Shown here piece after piece: positions 54,191 to 64,000 of a stretch of 64,000 nucleotides of DNA. The notes under the pieces were generated by a model. The model saw nothing but the letters and a program-made list of their open reading frames with translations. It was not told the DNA's origin and did no database searches. Position 1 is the stretch's first letter, and each line of letters starts with the position of its first letter. The DNA is taken from contig CATNEN010000003.1 of assembly GCA_950097015.1 (NCBI GenBank), positions 4,821,501 to 4,885,500 of the forward strand, written 5' to 3'. The stretch is from Macrostomum hystrix. Taxonomy: Eukaryota > Platyhelminthes > Macrostomidae. A program made the position numbers and the translations under genes.

Positions 54191-55854
54191 GTCAAAAACA
54201 ATTTTTGCAGGTTTTAAACAGCACTATAGCCTGTCTACAATTGACAACTAAAAAACTAAGTTTAAGTGTGAATTTTTGAAAACCATAGCGACCTGATTAT
54301 CTATATTGAGTAATCTACTCTTTAAAAATGGCTCAACAGAAATTTTTATTTATTTAACAGCTTGCAAGTCGCACGTACATAGGTCACACTAGTGTTCTCC
54401 AGATGAGAAAAACAGTTCTCCTATTAGGATTTTGTTAATTGCCCTTTCTGTTGTTCTGTAACTGCCTGTCAATATTATGCAACAATTTAATTAATTTTTT
54501 ACAATGATAAGAATCTCTGCAATCTAAATTGCGAATTTCCCCTTAATGTTGGATTGCTAGTCTAGCAAGTTTTGTTATATTTAAAAAATCTGTAGCTCTA
54601 TTATTTTTGTTATGAAAATACTTTACAAGCATAATAAAATTTAACTGCTAGACTAGCAATCCTTATTAATATTCGGTTTTTTCTTTCGCTGTATTTGTTG
54701 CAATCTATCTATCTATTGATTTTTTTTTCAAATCAACTTCACAGCTGTATTAACGAATAGATTTAATTTTCAGATCACTTAAAGTTCTTTTATTATATTG
54801 TGCAATATTATGTAGCGTCTTCTGTGTCGATTTTATAGGGCATTAGAAACTTTCTTACTTACAAATTTCTTCTTCTATAAATTGATAGGTTCTTTTATGT
54901 TCTTTTTTTTCAGGTATTTATTTTATCGATTTTTACATATATCTAACTCTTTTTTTTCTATATCAATTTATTTGTTGCAATTCTAATGGTCACTTTTTTA
55001 TAAAATAACTCGAATATCACGCATTCTATGTTCATGTAATTTTTTTATTGTTCACGTCTTGTACTGTTTTTGCATGTTGCATCTATAGTGCGGATAAAGT
55101 ACTTTTATAATTCGATTGTACTTTACTGGTATAGTTTGGCAGTGTACTTTTGTGGTACGCGTGTACTGTAAAAGTAGGTACTAATAATGCACTTTTGTAA
55201 TTCGCTAGTTTTGGCAATGTACTTTTGTGGTACATGTGTACTCAGAAAGTAAGTACTAATAATGTACTTTTATTCTAAGTCACCAAATTAATTATAAATT
55301 TTAAGAACACTTTTGCTATTAATATTTGCGATAAATTTTTGTCTATTTCATTCTAAAAAGTCACTAATTATTTTTCTTTGAAATCGAATTTAAATGTTTT
55401 AACCGCTCTCAGATTCTGCATGACACAAGAACAATAAGCACAATTGCGGCAGTATTTTTGTTACTATATTTATTTATTGTTTCATTCGTTCGAATAATTT
55501 TGCTTGAAGAAGAAAAAACTTTTCCTGTTGAATCTGGACCACTTGTCAAATCGAAAAAAAACAAAAAGCAGTTCTCTTAAAAATCTTTGCTTCTGTGTCA
55601 AATAAAATTCGATTTGAAATACTGCAATAGTTCGTGTCTTTAATTGTTTACAGATATTCTGGTGATTCACTCGATTAGGTTCTATTATCAATCGCTTTTT
55701 ACGGTTTAAGGCAAAGGAATTAGACTGATTCGTAATTTTTGTCTGTCACAAGATGAATATTAATAGTATTATCGTTGCTTTTCGTGTTCAGCTTTCAATC
55801 ACGAATAAAAATTCTGACTTTCTCATTCAATATTTTGTTTTATAGTCTAGTTTA
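54191..55854. other. AT-rich spacer between SLC26 and the 23-bp satellite
   Basis: It contains AATAAA at 54633 and the two-copy repeat near 55130-55275. No gene was recognised. Any ETFDH promoter or leader exon would have to lie here. Confidence 0.45.
55130..55275. repeat. Two-copy direct repeat of about 70 bp with GTACTTTT
   Basis: GGCAGTGTACTTTTGTGGTA and GTACTAATAATG recur about 70 bp apart. Each copy contains inverted GTACTTTT/AAAAGTA parts. Confidence 0.7.
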
Positions 55855-58700
55855 TCCGACGGTCATAGACGAGTTTATCCGACGGTCATAGACTAGTTTA
55901 TCCGACGGTCATAGACTAGTTTATCCGACGGTCATAGACGAGTTTATCCGACGGTCATAGACTAGTTTATCCGACGGTCATAGACGAGTTTATCCGACAG
56001 TCATAGACTAGTTTATCCGACGGTCATAGACGAGTTTATCCGACAGTCATAGACGAGTTTATGCGACAGTCATAGACTAGTTTATCCGACGGTCATAGAC
56101 TAGTTTATACGACGGTCATAGACTAGTTTATCCGACAGTCATAGTCTAGTTTATCCGACGGTCATAGACTAGTTTATCCGACGGCCATAGACTAGTTTAT
56201 CCGAAAGTCATAGACTAGTTTATCCGACGGTCATAGACTAGTTTATCCGACAGTCATAGTCTAGTTTATCCGACGGTCATAGACTAGTTTATCCGACGGC
56301 CATAGACTAGTTTATCCGACAGTCATAGACTAGTTAATCCGACAGTCATAGACTAGTTTATCCGACAGTCATAGACTAGTTTATTCGACAGTCATAGACT
56401 AGTTTATCCGACGGCCATTGACACGTTTATCCGACAGTCATAGACTAGTTTATCCGACAGTCATAGACTAGTTTATTCGACAGTCATAGACTAGTTTATC
56501 CGACGGCCATAGACTAGTTTATCTAACAGTCATAGACTAGTTTATCCGACGGCTATTGACACGTTTATCCGACAGTCATAGACTAGTTTATCCGACAGTC
56601 ATAGACTAGTTTATCCGACGGTCATAGACTAGTTTATCCGACAGTCATAGACTAGTTTATCCGACAGTCATAGACGAGTTTATCCGAGAGTCATAGACGA
56701 GTTTATCCGAGAGTCATAGACTAGTTTATCCGACAGTCATAGACTAGTTTATCCGACAGTCATAGACGAGTTTATCCGACGGTCATAGACTAGTTTATCC
56801 GACAGTCATAGACTATTTTATCCGATGGCCATAGACTAGTTTATCCGACAGTCATAGACGAGTTTATCCGACGGTCATAGACGAGTTTATCCGACAGTCA
56901 TAGACGAGTTTATCCGACAGTCATAGACGAGTTTATCCGACAGTCATAGACGAGTTTATCCGACAGTCATAGACGAGTTTATCCGACGGTCACAGACTAG
57001 TTTATCCGACAGTCATAGACTAGTTTATCCGACAGTCATAGACGAGTTTATCCGACAGTCATAGACGAGTTTATCCGACGGTCATAGACTAGTTTATCCG
57101 ACAGTCATAGACGAGTTTATCCGACAGTCATAGACGAGTTTATCCGACAGTCATAGACGAGTTTATCCGACAGTCATAGACTAGTTTATCCGACAGTCAT
57201 AGACTAGTTTATCCGACAGTCATAGACTAGTTTATCCGACAGTCATAGACGAGTTTATCCGACGGTCATAGACTAGTTTATCCGACAGTCATAGACTATT
57301 TTATCCGATGGCCATAGACTAGTTTATCCGACAGTCATAGACGAGTTTATCCGACGGTCATAGACGAGTTTATCCGACAGTCATAGACGAGTTTATCCGA
57401 CAGTCATAGACGAGTTTATCCGACAGTCATAGACGAGTTTATCCGACAGTCATAGACGAGTTTATCCGACGGTCACAGACTAGTTTATCCGACAGTCATA
57501 GACTAGTTTATCCGACAGTCATAGACGAGTTTATCCGACAGTCATAGACGAGTTTATCCGACGGTCATAGACTAGTTTATCCGACAGTCATAGACGAGTT
57601 TATCCGACAGTCATAGACGAGTTTATCCGACAGTCATAGACGAGTTTATCCGACAGTCATAGACTAGTTTATCCGACGGTCATAGACTAGTTTATCCGAC
57701 GGTCATAGACTAGTTTATCCGACAGTCATAGTCTAGTTTATCCGACGGTCATAGACTAGTTTATCCGACGGCCATAGACTAGTTTATCCGAAAGTCATAG
57801 ACTAGTTAATCCGACAGTCATAGACGAGTTTATCCGACGGTCATAGACTAGTTTATCCGACGGTCATAGACGAGTTTATCCGACAGTCATAGACTAGTTT
57901 ATCCGACGGTCATAGACTAGTTTATCCGACGGTCATAGACTAGTTTATCCGACAGTCATAGTCTAGTTTATCCGACAGTCATAGACTAGTTTATCCGACA
58001 GTCATAGACTAGTTTATCCGACAGTCATAGACTAGTTTATCCGACAGTCATAGACTAGTTTATCCGACAGTCATAGACTAGTTTATCCGACGGTCATAGA
58101 CTAGTTTTTCCGACGGTCATAGACTAGTTTATCCGACAGTCATAGTCTAGTTTATCCGACGGTCATAGACTAGTTTATCCGACGGCCATAGACTAGTTTA
58201 TCCGACAGTCATAGACGAGTTTATCCGACGGCCATAGACTAGTTTATCCGACAGTCATAGACGAGTTTATCCGACGGTCATAGACTAGTTTATCCGACAG
58301 TCATAGACTAGTTTATCCGACAGTCATAGACTAGTTTATTCGACAGTCATAGACTAGTTTATCCAACAGTCATAGACGAGTTTATCTAACAGTCATAGAC
58401 TAGTTTATCCGACGGCCATTGACACGTTTATCCGACGGCCATAGACTAGTTTATCCGACGGCCATAGACTAGTTTATCCGACATTCATAGACTAGTTTAT
58501 CCAACAGTCATTGACGAGTTTATCTAACAGTCATAGACTAGTTTATCCGACGGCCATTGACACGTTTATCCGACGGCCATAGACTAGTTTATCCGACGGC
58601 CATAGACTAGTTTATCCGACATTCATAGACTAGTTTATCCAACAGTCATTGACGAGTTTATCTAACAGTCATAGACTAGTTTATCCGACGTCTATAGACT
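55855..58700. repeat. 23-bp satellite TAGACTAGTTTATCCGACAG, about 123 copies
   Basis: The unit is AGACTAGTTTATCCGACAGT plus CAT. Variants are GACGAG, GACGG and TGGCC. A 483-bp block (21 units) is duplicated, and a 138-bp block (6 units) recurs at the right end. It abuts the 5' region of ETFDH. Confidence 0.97.
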
Positions 58701-58837
58701 GTCATAGTTTGTCTTTTAAATTTGTCATTTAAACGTATTTAAGATTGTGTCGTTTAGACTTTGGACTTCTTGTGGACTTAAGTTTATAGATAATTATGCG
58801 TAGATTTATATTTTTTAAACGCAAAAACACATTTCAG

Positions 58838-58904
58838 ATCTACTCAGTGTCTCCTCTTGCTACTGGTTTCTTGAAGAAGATCAGCCAAGAGAATCTAGCA
58901 AAGC
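58838..58904 (+). promoter_or_regulatory. ETFDH: 5' UTR segment and splice acceptor of ETFDH
   Basis: AAAAACACATTTCAG ends at 58837, 67 nt before the ATG. Directly upstream is the 2.8 kb satellite, so a leader exon must lie more than 3 kb away or be supplied in trans. Confidence 0.55.
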
Positions 58905-59273
58905 ATGCTCACTCAAAGCTTCTCAGCCAAGCTGTGCTTGAGTAGAGTAAGCAGTTTAATCCAGACGAGGTTGTACAGCTCTGCGCCACTCGCTCCCAAA
59001 ATCACCACCCATCCTAGCAGGAACGATCGCAGTAAAGATCCACGATGGAAGGACGTCGATATGACTAGAACTGTTGACGAAGCCGACGTTGTCATTGTCG
59101 GCGGCGGCCCAGCCGGCCTATCAGCAGCCTGTCGATTGGCCCAGTTGAACGCGGAGAAGGGTACTCAAATGCGAATTGTTGTACTCGAGAAGGCTTCAGC
59201 TATTGGCGCGCATACAATGTCTGGCGCTTGTCTCGATCCCAAGGGTCTGGTCGAACTATTTCCAGATTGGAAG
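58905..59273 (+). CDS. ETFDH: ETFDH exon 1
   Basis: It encodes residues 1-123: mitochondrial presequence, FAD-binding GGGPAG and [20 protein letters not shown], ending DWK. The donor is TGGAAG|GTGAAT in phase 0. The frame stays open for 13 more codons into the intron, which is not family-like. Confidence 0.95.
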
Positions 59274-62105
59274 GTGAATCTCATTTTTAGCATTTTTAGA
59301 GGGACATTGTATTGACATTATCAAGTTACATTTTTGCATCAGAGTGACATTTTTGTGTTAGAGAGACATTGTGTTGTGTTGGAGTGTCATTTTACTGTTA
59401 GAGAGACATTATAGCCTTATTGAGGCATTACATAGAGTTTGAGTGGCATTGTAGCGTTTAGCATTGTTAGTGAGACATTGTGTAGCGTTAGAGTGGCATT
59501 GTAGTGTTAGTGAGACATTGTGTAGCGTTAGACTGACATTGTAGCGTTAGGGTGACACTGTAGCGTTAGGGTGACATTGTAGCGCTAGAGTGACATTTTA
59601 GCGTTAGAGTGACATTTTAGCGTTAGAGTGACATTTTAGCGTTAGAGTGACATTTTAGCGTTAGAGTGACATTTTAGTGTTAGAGTGACATTTTAGCGTT
59701 AGAGTGACATTTTAGCGTTAGAGTGACATTTTAGCGTTAGAGTGACATTTTAGCGTTAGAGTGACATTTTAGCGTTAGAGTGACATTTTAGCGTTAGAGT
59801 GACATTTTAGCGTTAGAGTGACATTTTAGCGTTAGAGTGACATTTTAGTGTTATAGTACCTTTTTTACAGTGACATTGCTCTGGAAGTGTCCCTTTCCTA
59901 CTGCTCAATCCAGGAACGCGGCGCGCCTCTACACACTCCAGTCACCGGTGACAAATTCTATTTCCTAACTGAGAAGCGAGCCCTGCCATTGCCCCTACTA
60001 CCCGGCATGCCGATGCACAATCACGGCAACTATGTTGTACGCCTTGGCAATGTGGTCGCTTGGCTAGGCCAGCAGGCTGAATCGCTGGGCGTTGAAGTCT
60101 ACCCCGGTGTCGCCGCGGCCGAGGTTCTGTACACCGAGGATGGCTCCGCTGTGCGCGGCATCGCCACTAACGACGTCGGCATAGCCAAGGATGGCGCGCC
60201 TAAGGATAGCTTTGAACGAGGCATGGAATTTCACTGTAAACAGCTAATCGTAGCTGAAGGCACCCATGGCCACCTGGCTAAGCATCTAATTAAGCGTTAC
60301 AATTTAAGATCGGATTGCGAACCTCAGACCTACGGCATCGGATTCAAGGAGCTGTGGGAATTGGACGAAGCTCGCTGGCGACCGGGCTATGTTGAGCACG
60401 GAGTCGGCTGGCCACTGGATAGCGGCACCTACGGCGGCTATTTCATCTATCATCTGAACGAAGGCGCACCAATGGCCGCTGTTGGATTTGTTGTTGGCTT
60501 AGATTATTCTAATCCGTATTTGAGTCCGTTTAGAGAATTTCAACAATTCAAGCATCACCCGCATGTGGCGGCTAATCTGGTTGGCGGAAAACGGATTGGC
60601 TACGGCGCTAGGGCGCTTAACGAGGGCGGCATTCAAAGCCTGCCGAAGCTGACCTTTCCTGGTGGCTGCTTAGTTGGCTGCACCGCCGGGCTCATCAATG
60701 TGCCCAAGGTTGGTGGGGGTTCCGCCTTAGAGCATGGCAACATTGGTGGGAGGGAGGTCCCTGAGCTCGATTCCGCGCCGGGGCCACATTAATTTGGCTT
60801 GTCGTGCAATTTTACTACGCTTTTTAGGGCCAACCTTCAAAGGCACAGTGAGAGTGTACACTGCATGACGATGAAAAGTCACACTTCTGTGAGCGTCACA
60901 CCTGTGTGTAGAATGGTATCTTTAGGAATATAGAATAGGAACTTGAGGAATATAGAATGGGATCTTTAGGGATATAAAATAGAATGGGATCTTTAGGTAT
61001 ATAGATAGAATGGGATCTTTAGGGATATAGAATGATTCTTTAGAAATATAGAATAGGAACTTAAGGAATATAGAATGGGATCTTTAGGGATATAGAATGG
61101 GATCTTTAGGGATGTAGATAGAATGGGATCTTTAGGGATATAGAATGATTCTTTAGAAATATAGAATAGGAATTTGAGGAATATAGAATGGGATCTTTAG
61201 GGATATAGAATGGGATCTTTAGGGATATAGAATGGGATCTTTAGGAATACAGGATGGGATCTTTAGGAATATAGAATGGGATCTTTAGGAATATAGAATG
61301 GGATCTTTAAAATTATATAATATTAACTTGAGGAATATAGAATGGGATCTTTATGAATATAGAATGGGATCTTTATGAATATAGAATGGGATCTGATTGA
61401 AGAAATGTGATCTTCGAGAAGAAGTATGATCTCAGTCACCCCGCATGCCACTAGGTTAAAGGCACTCACAATGCAATGAAATCCGGTTCCCTGGCAGCCG
61501 AAGCTGTTCATTCGGCTGTGCAATCTGGCGAAATCGAACCCGCGTCCTACGAAGCTGCCCTTCGAGACTCGTGGGTCTACAAAGAGCTGCACAGCGTTAG
61601 GAATATTCGGCCTAGCTTTCATTTGCTCAAGGGTCGCCTTGGTTTATTTGGCGGCATGGCCTACACTGGCGCCGTTTGGTATTTGATGCGCGGACGCGAA
61701 CCATGGACCTTGTCGCACGGCGGACCTGACCATACCAAACTTCTCCCAGCCAAGGATGCTAAGCCGCGCGATTATCCCAAACCGGACGGCGTACTGTCGT
61801 TCGATCTATTGACTAGCGTGGCTCTGACTGGGACCAATCACGATCACGATCAGCCAGCTCATCTCACTCTGTACAATGACTCAGTGCCTGGCCAGGTTAA
61901 TCTACCAGTCTACGACGGCCCAGAGCAGAGATTCTGTCCCGCTGGTGTCTACGAATATGTCGAACTAGACGACGGCTCCAAGAGGCTGCAGATCAATGCT
62001 CAGAATTGCATCCACTGCAAGACCTGTGATATTAAAGATCCCACTCAGAATATTAATTGGGTCACTCCGCAGGGCGGCGAGGGCCCAGCCTACAACGGCA
62101 TGTGA
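58905..62105 (+). CDS. ETFDH: Electron transfer flavoprotein-ubiquinone oxidoreductase, mitochondrial, 3 coding exons, 604 aa
   Basis: This enzyme passes electrons from reduced ETF, produced by acyl-CoA and amino-acid dehydrogenases, to ubiquinone at the inner mitochondrial membrane. Exons: 58905-59273, 59914-60708, 61455-62105; all introns are phase 0. The N-terminus is Arg/Ser-rich (RLYSS near 22-26), fitting a mitochondrial presequence. The FAD site [15 protein letters not shown] spans 62-76. Family blocks [56 protein letters not shown] and [15 protein letters not shown] follow. The 4Fe-4S ligands are Cys549, Cys573, Cys576 and Cys579 (NCIHCKTCD). It ends GPAYNGM as in animals, where the protein is about 617 residues. 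Acceptor CACATTTCAG ends at 58837, 67 nt before the ATG. Confidence 0.97.
59300..59860. repeat. 19-bp minisatellite GTTAGAGTGACATTTTAGC (ETFDH intron 1)
   Basis: Left units are degenerate; about 14 near-identical copies lie at 59590-59850. It fills most of the 640-nt intron. Confidence 0.95.
59914..60708 (+). CDS. ETFDH: ETFDH exon 2
   Basis: It encodes residues 124-388, [10 protein letters not shown] to GLINVPK, the flavin and ubiquinone-binding core. The acceptor is GCTCAATCCAG|GAA, giving DWK|ERGAPL as in the family. The donor is CCCAAG|GTTGGT. The frame runs on through part of a SINE at 60742, which is intronic. Confidence 0.96.
60742..60915 (+). mobile_element. SINE family B, partial (ETFDH intron 2)
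   Basis: It starts at GGTGGGAGGGAGGTCCCTGA, with B-box-like GCTCGATTCC, about 33 nt after the exon 2 donor. The 3' end stops near TGAGCGTCACACCTGTGTG, where a 22-bp minisatellite begins. Confidence 0.72.
60910..61400. repeat. About 22-bp minisatellite ATAGAATGGGATCTTTAGG (ETFDH intron 2)
   Basis: Units are AGGGATATAGAATGGGATCT plus TT. Longer variants with AATAGGAACTTGAGG recur. It fills the intron between the SINE fragment and exon 3. Confidence 0.93.
61455..62105 (+). CDS. ETFDH: ETFDH exon 3
   Basis: It encodes residues 389-604, [11 protein letters not shown] to the stop TGA. It carries the membrane-facing helix and the ferredoxin-like 4Fe-4S cluster cysteines. The acceptor is TGCCACTAG|GTT, which restores [14 protein letters not shown] exactly as in the family. 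An AATAAA lies at 63501-63506, beyond a tandem array, so the 3' UTR may contain that array. Confidence 0.96.
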   Translation, partial: VKGTHNAMKSGSLAAEAVHSAVQSGEIEPASYEAALRDSWVYKELHSVRNIRPSFHLLKGRLGLFGGMAYTGAVWYLMRGREPWTLSHGGPDHTKLLPAKDAKPRDYPKPDGVLSFDLLTSVALTGTNHDHDQPAHLTLYNDSVPGQVNLPVYDGPEQRFCPAGVYEYVELDDGSKRLQINAQNCIHCKTCDIKDPTQNINWVTPQGGEGPAYNGM

Positions 62106-62379
62106 CATTGTAGCATCGATCAAAAACTTTTCACATTTGGTCGCGATGATTCTACTGATCTGTTAATATTTTTATTGCGAGTAGGGCTTAATTGAAAACA
62201 GTGTAATTTAATCGTGTTTTTTTATATCCCAACCCTCAAATTGGCCAAATCCTCAAAAAATCTTCGAAAATAACTTTACTGGCGAAGAAATCAATCCTTC
62301 GCATTTGCTATTAGAAAATATGACTCCCCACCCGCCGTTTTTTATTACTAGTCCCGTTATCAAAATCATTAATTTTGTT

Positions 62380-63300
62380 TGTCAGAGTCCCTTAATCCCA
62401 TTATCGGAATTCCTAATCCCATTATCTTAATCCCTAATCCCATTATCATTATCCCTAATCCTATTATCAGAATTTCTAATCACATTATCGGAATCCTTAA
62501 TCCCATTATCGGAATTCCTAATCCCATTATCTTAATCCCTAATCCCATTATCATTATCCCTAATCCTATTATCAGAATTTCTAATCCCATTATCGGAATC
62601 CTTAATCCCATTATCGGAATTCCTAATCCCATAATCAGAATTACTAATCCCATTATCGGAATCCCTAATCCCATTATCGGAATTCCTAATCCCATTATCG
62701 GAATTCCTAATCCCATTATCGGAATCCTTAATCCCATAATCAGAATTACTAATCCCATTATCGGAATCCCTAATCCCATTATCGGAATTCCTAATCCCAT
62801 TATCGGAATTCCTAATCCCATTATCGGAATCCTTAATCCCATTTTCGGAATTCCTAATCCCATAATCAGAATTACTAATCCCATTATCGGAATCTCTAAT
62901 CCCATTATCGGAATTCCTAATCCCATTATCGGAATTCCTAATCCCATTATCGGAATCCTTAATCCCATTTTCGGAATTCCTAATCCCATAATCAGAATTT
63001 CTAATCCCATTATCGGAATCCCTAATCCCATAATCAGAATTACTAATCCCATAATCGGAATCCCTAATCCCATTATCGGAATCCCTAATCCCATTATCGG
63101 AATCCCTAATCCCATTATCGGAATCCCTAATCCATTTATCAGAATCACTAATCCCATTATCGGAATCCCTAGTCCCATTATCGGAATCCCTAATCCCATT
63201 ATCCGAATCCCTAATCCCATTATCGGAATCCCTAATCCAATTGTCAGAATCCTTAATACCATCATCAGAGTCCCAAATCCGATTGTCAGATTATTTACTC
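62380..63300. repeat. 21-bp satellite CTAATCCCATTATCGGAATC, about 44 copies, 3' of ETFDH
   Basis: The array starts about 275 bp after the stop codon. Variants CATAATCAGAATTA and CCATTTTCGG recur in blocks. The stop-free 21-bp unit yields long open frames on both strands. Confidence 0.95.
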
Positions 63301-63834
63301 AAATAAAAACCCCCTCTCCTACGCTTTGAATCCCCTATTCCATTGTTAGAATCCCATATCGCATTAGTTCGCCAATTAATCGCCAATTATCTTAAATCGT
63401 GCCTCAAGTCTGTAAGGTAAAGTTTTTCCCAAATATACCCACTGACTATAATTTATGTGACATCTATATGTTATACATTAGTATGGCATTTTTCATTTCT
63501 AATAAAGTCTTGTTCAATAACAAGTGCTCTAATTGATATACCGTTGACCATTATTTGAATTGATGCAATCGTCGCTTAATTCCATTTAAACAAAACCGTG
63601 TAGCTAGATTTATAGTTGGGCACTTTGTCGGGGTTCAAATATTGGAATTGTAATATAGTAGTGTTCATTATTTGCTTGTATGAAGTTGATTTCATGTTAT
63701 TTTTTTGGTTCAATATATAGGCAGACAACACTGGTTGAATAAAGCTTTTGGTGCGTTTTTTCGTTTTATACTTTTTCATTTTGTTTTTTTAGAAAAAACA
63801 AATAGTTTGTAGTTAAAATTATTTGCTAAGTGTT

Positions 63835-64000
63835 AGAAATTCCTAGTTCACGGGAATCCCATTCTTTAAAATCCCCAGTTCACGGGAATCCCATTCTTCA
63901 AAATCCCCAGTTCACGGAAATCCCATTCTTCAAAATCCCCAGTTCACGGGAATCCCATTCTTCAAAATCCCCAGTTCACCGGAATCCCATTCTTCAAAAT
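63835..64000. repeat. 32-bp minisatellite, cut by window end
   Basis: Units contain AAAATCCCCAGTTCACGGGA and ATCCCATTCTTC. At least five copies continue past the window edge. Confidence 0.95.

Noticed and set aside
62379-63329. 316-codon frame NPIIGIP repeat, possible structural protein
   Set aside because: Open on both strands because of a 21-bp unit; lies past the ETFDH stop, with no signal peptide or unique ends.

Overview
The window is nuclear DNA of a bilaterian animal. It contains four spliced or exon-rich protein genes with GT-AG introns, two families of tRNA-derived SINEs, one dead piggyBac-type transposon and about thirty different tandem arrays that fill introns and intergenic space. 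The species cannot be read from the sequence. A small spiralian such as a flatworm is a guess, based on the repeat load and on splice acceptors just upstream of every start codon. No rRNA, CRISPR array, operon or bacterial feature was seen.

Region 1-15.6 kb holds a complete minus-strand myosin gene. It has 13 coding exons from 13725 down to 1302 and encodes 931 residues. The exons were assembled by eye from myosin motifs; all intron phases agree and the summed length divides by three. Its introns hold SINEs and tandem arrays. Region 14.5-25.2 kb is almost wholly tandem repeats, with one GC-rich unique island near 18.6-19.5 kb.

Region 26.4-28.8 kb carries a plus-strand LRR-Ig single-pass membrane receptor in one coding exon, flanked on both sides by repeats containing the MEF2-like decamer CTATTTTTAG. 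Region 30-43.2 kb holds purine/pyrimidine arrays in inverted orientation, a piggyBac transposase relic at 35.35-36.86 kb, and arrays at 38.3, 40.1, 41.5 and 42.7 kb. The 41.5 kb array repeats TCACGTGA every 30 bp.

Region 43.2-64 kb carries two plus-strand housekeeping genes. One is an SLC26-type anion transporter (4 coding exons, 916 residues). The other is mitochondrial ETF-ubiquinone oxidoreductase (3 coding exons, 604 residues). They are separated by a 2.8 kb 23-bp satellite. Every intron of both genes carries its own minisatellite or SINE.

The four genes have unrelated jobs (actin motor, adhesion or signalling receptor, anion transport, electron transfer) and nothing suggests they act in one pathway. 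The unusual part of the window is the tandem-repeat landscape: many private arrays with units of about 19-23 bp, indel-free registers, higher-order duplications, palindromic units and arrayed transcription-factor-like motifs.
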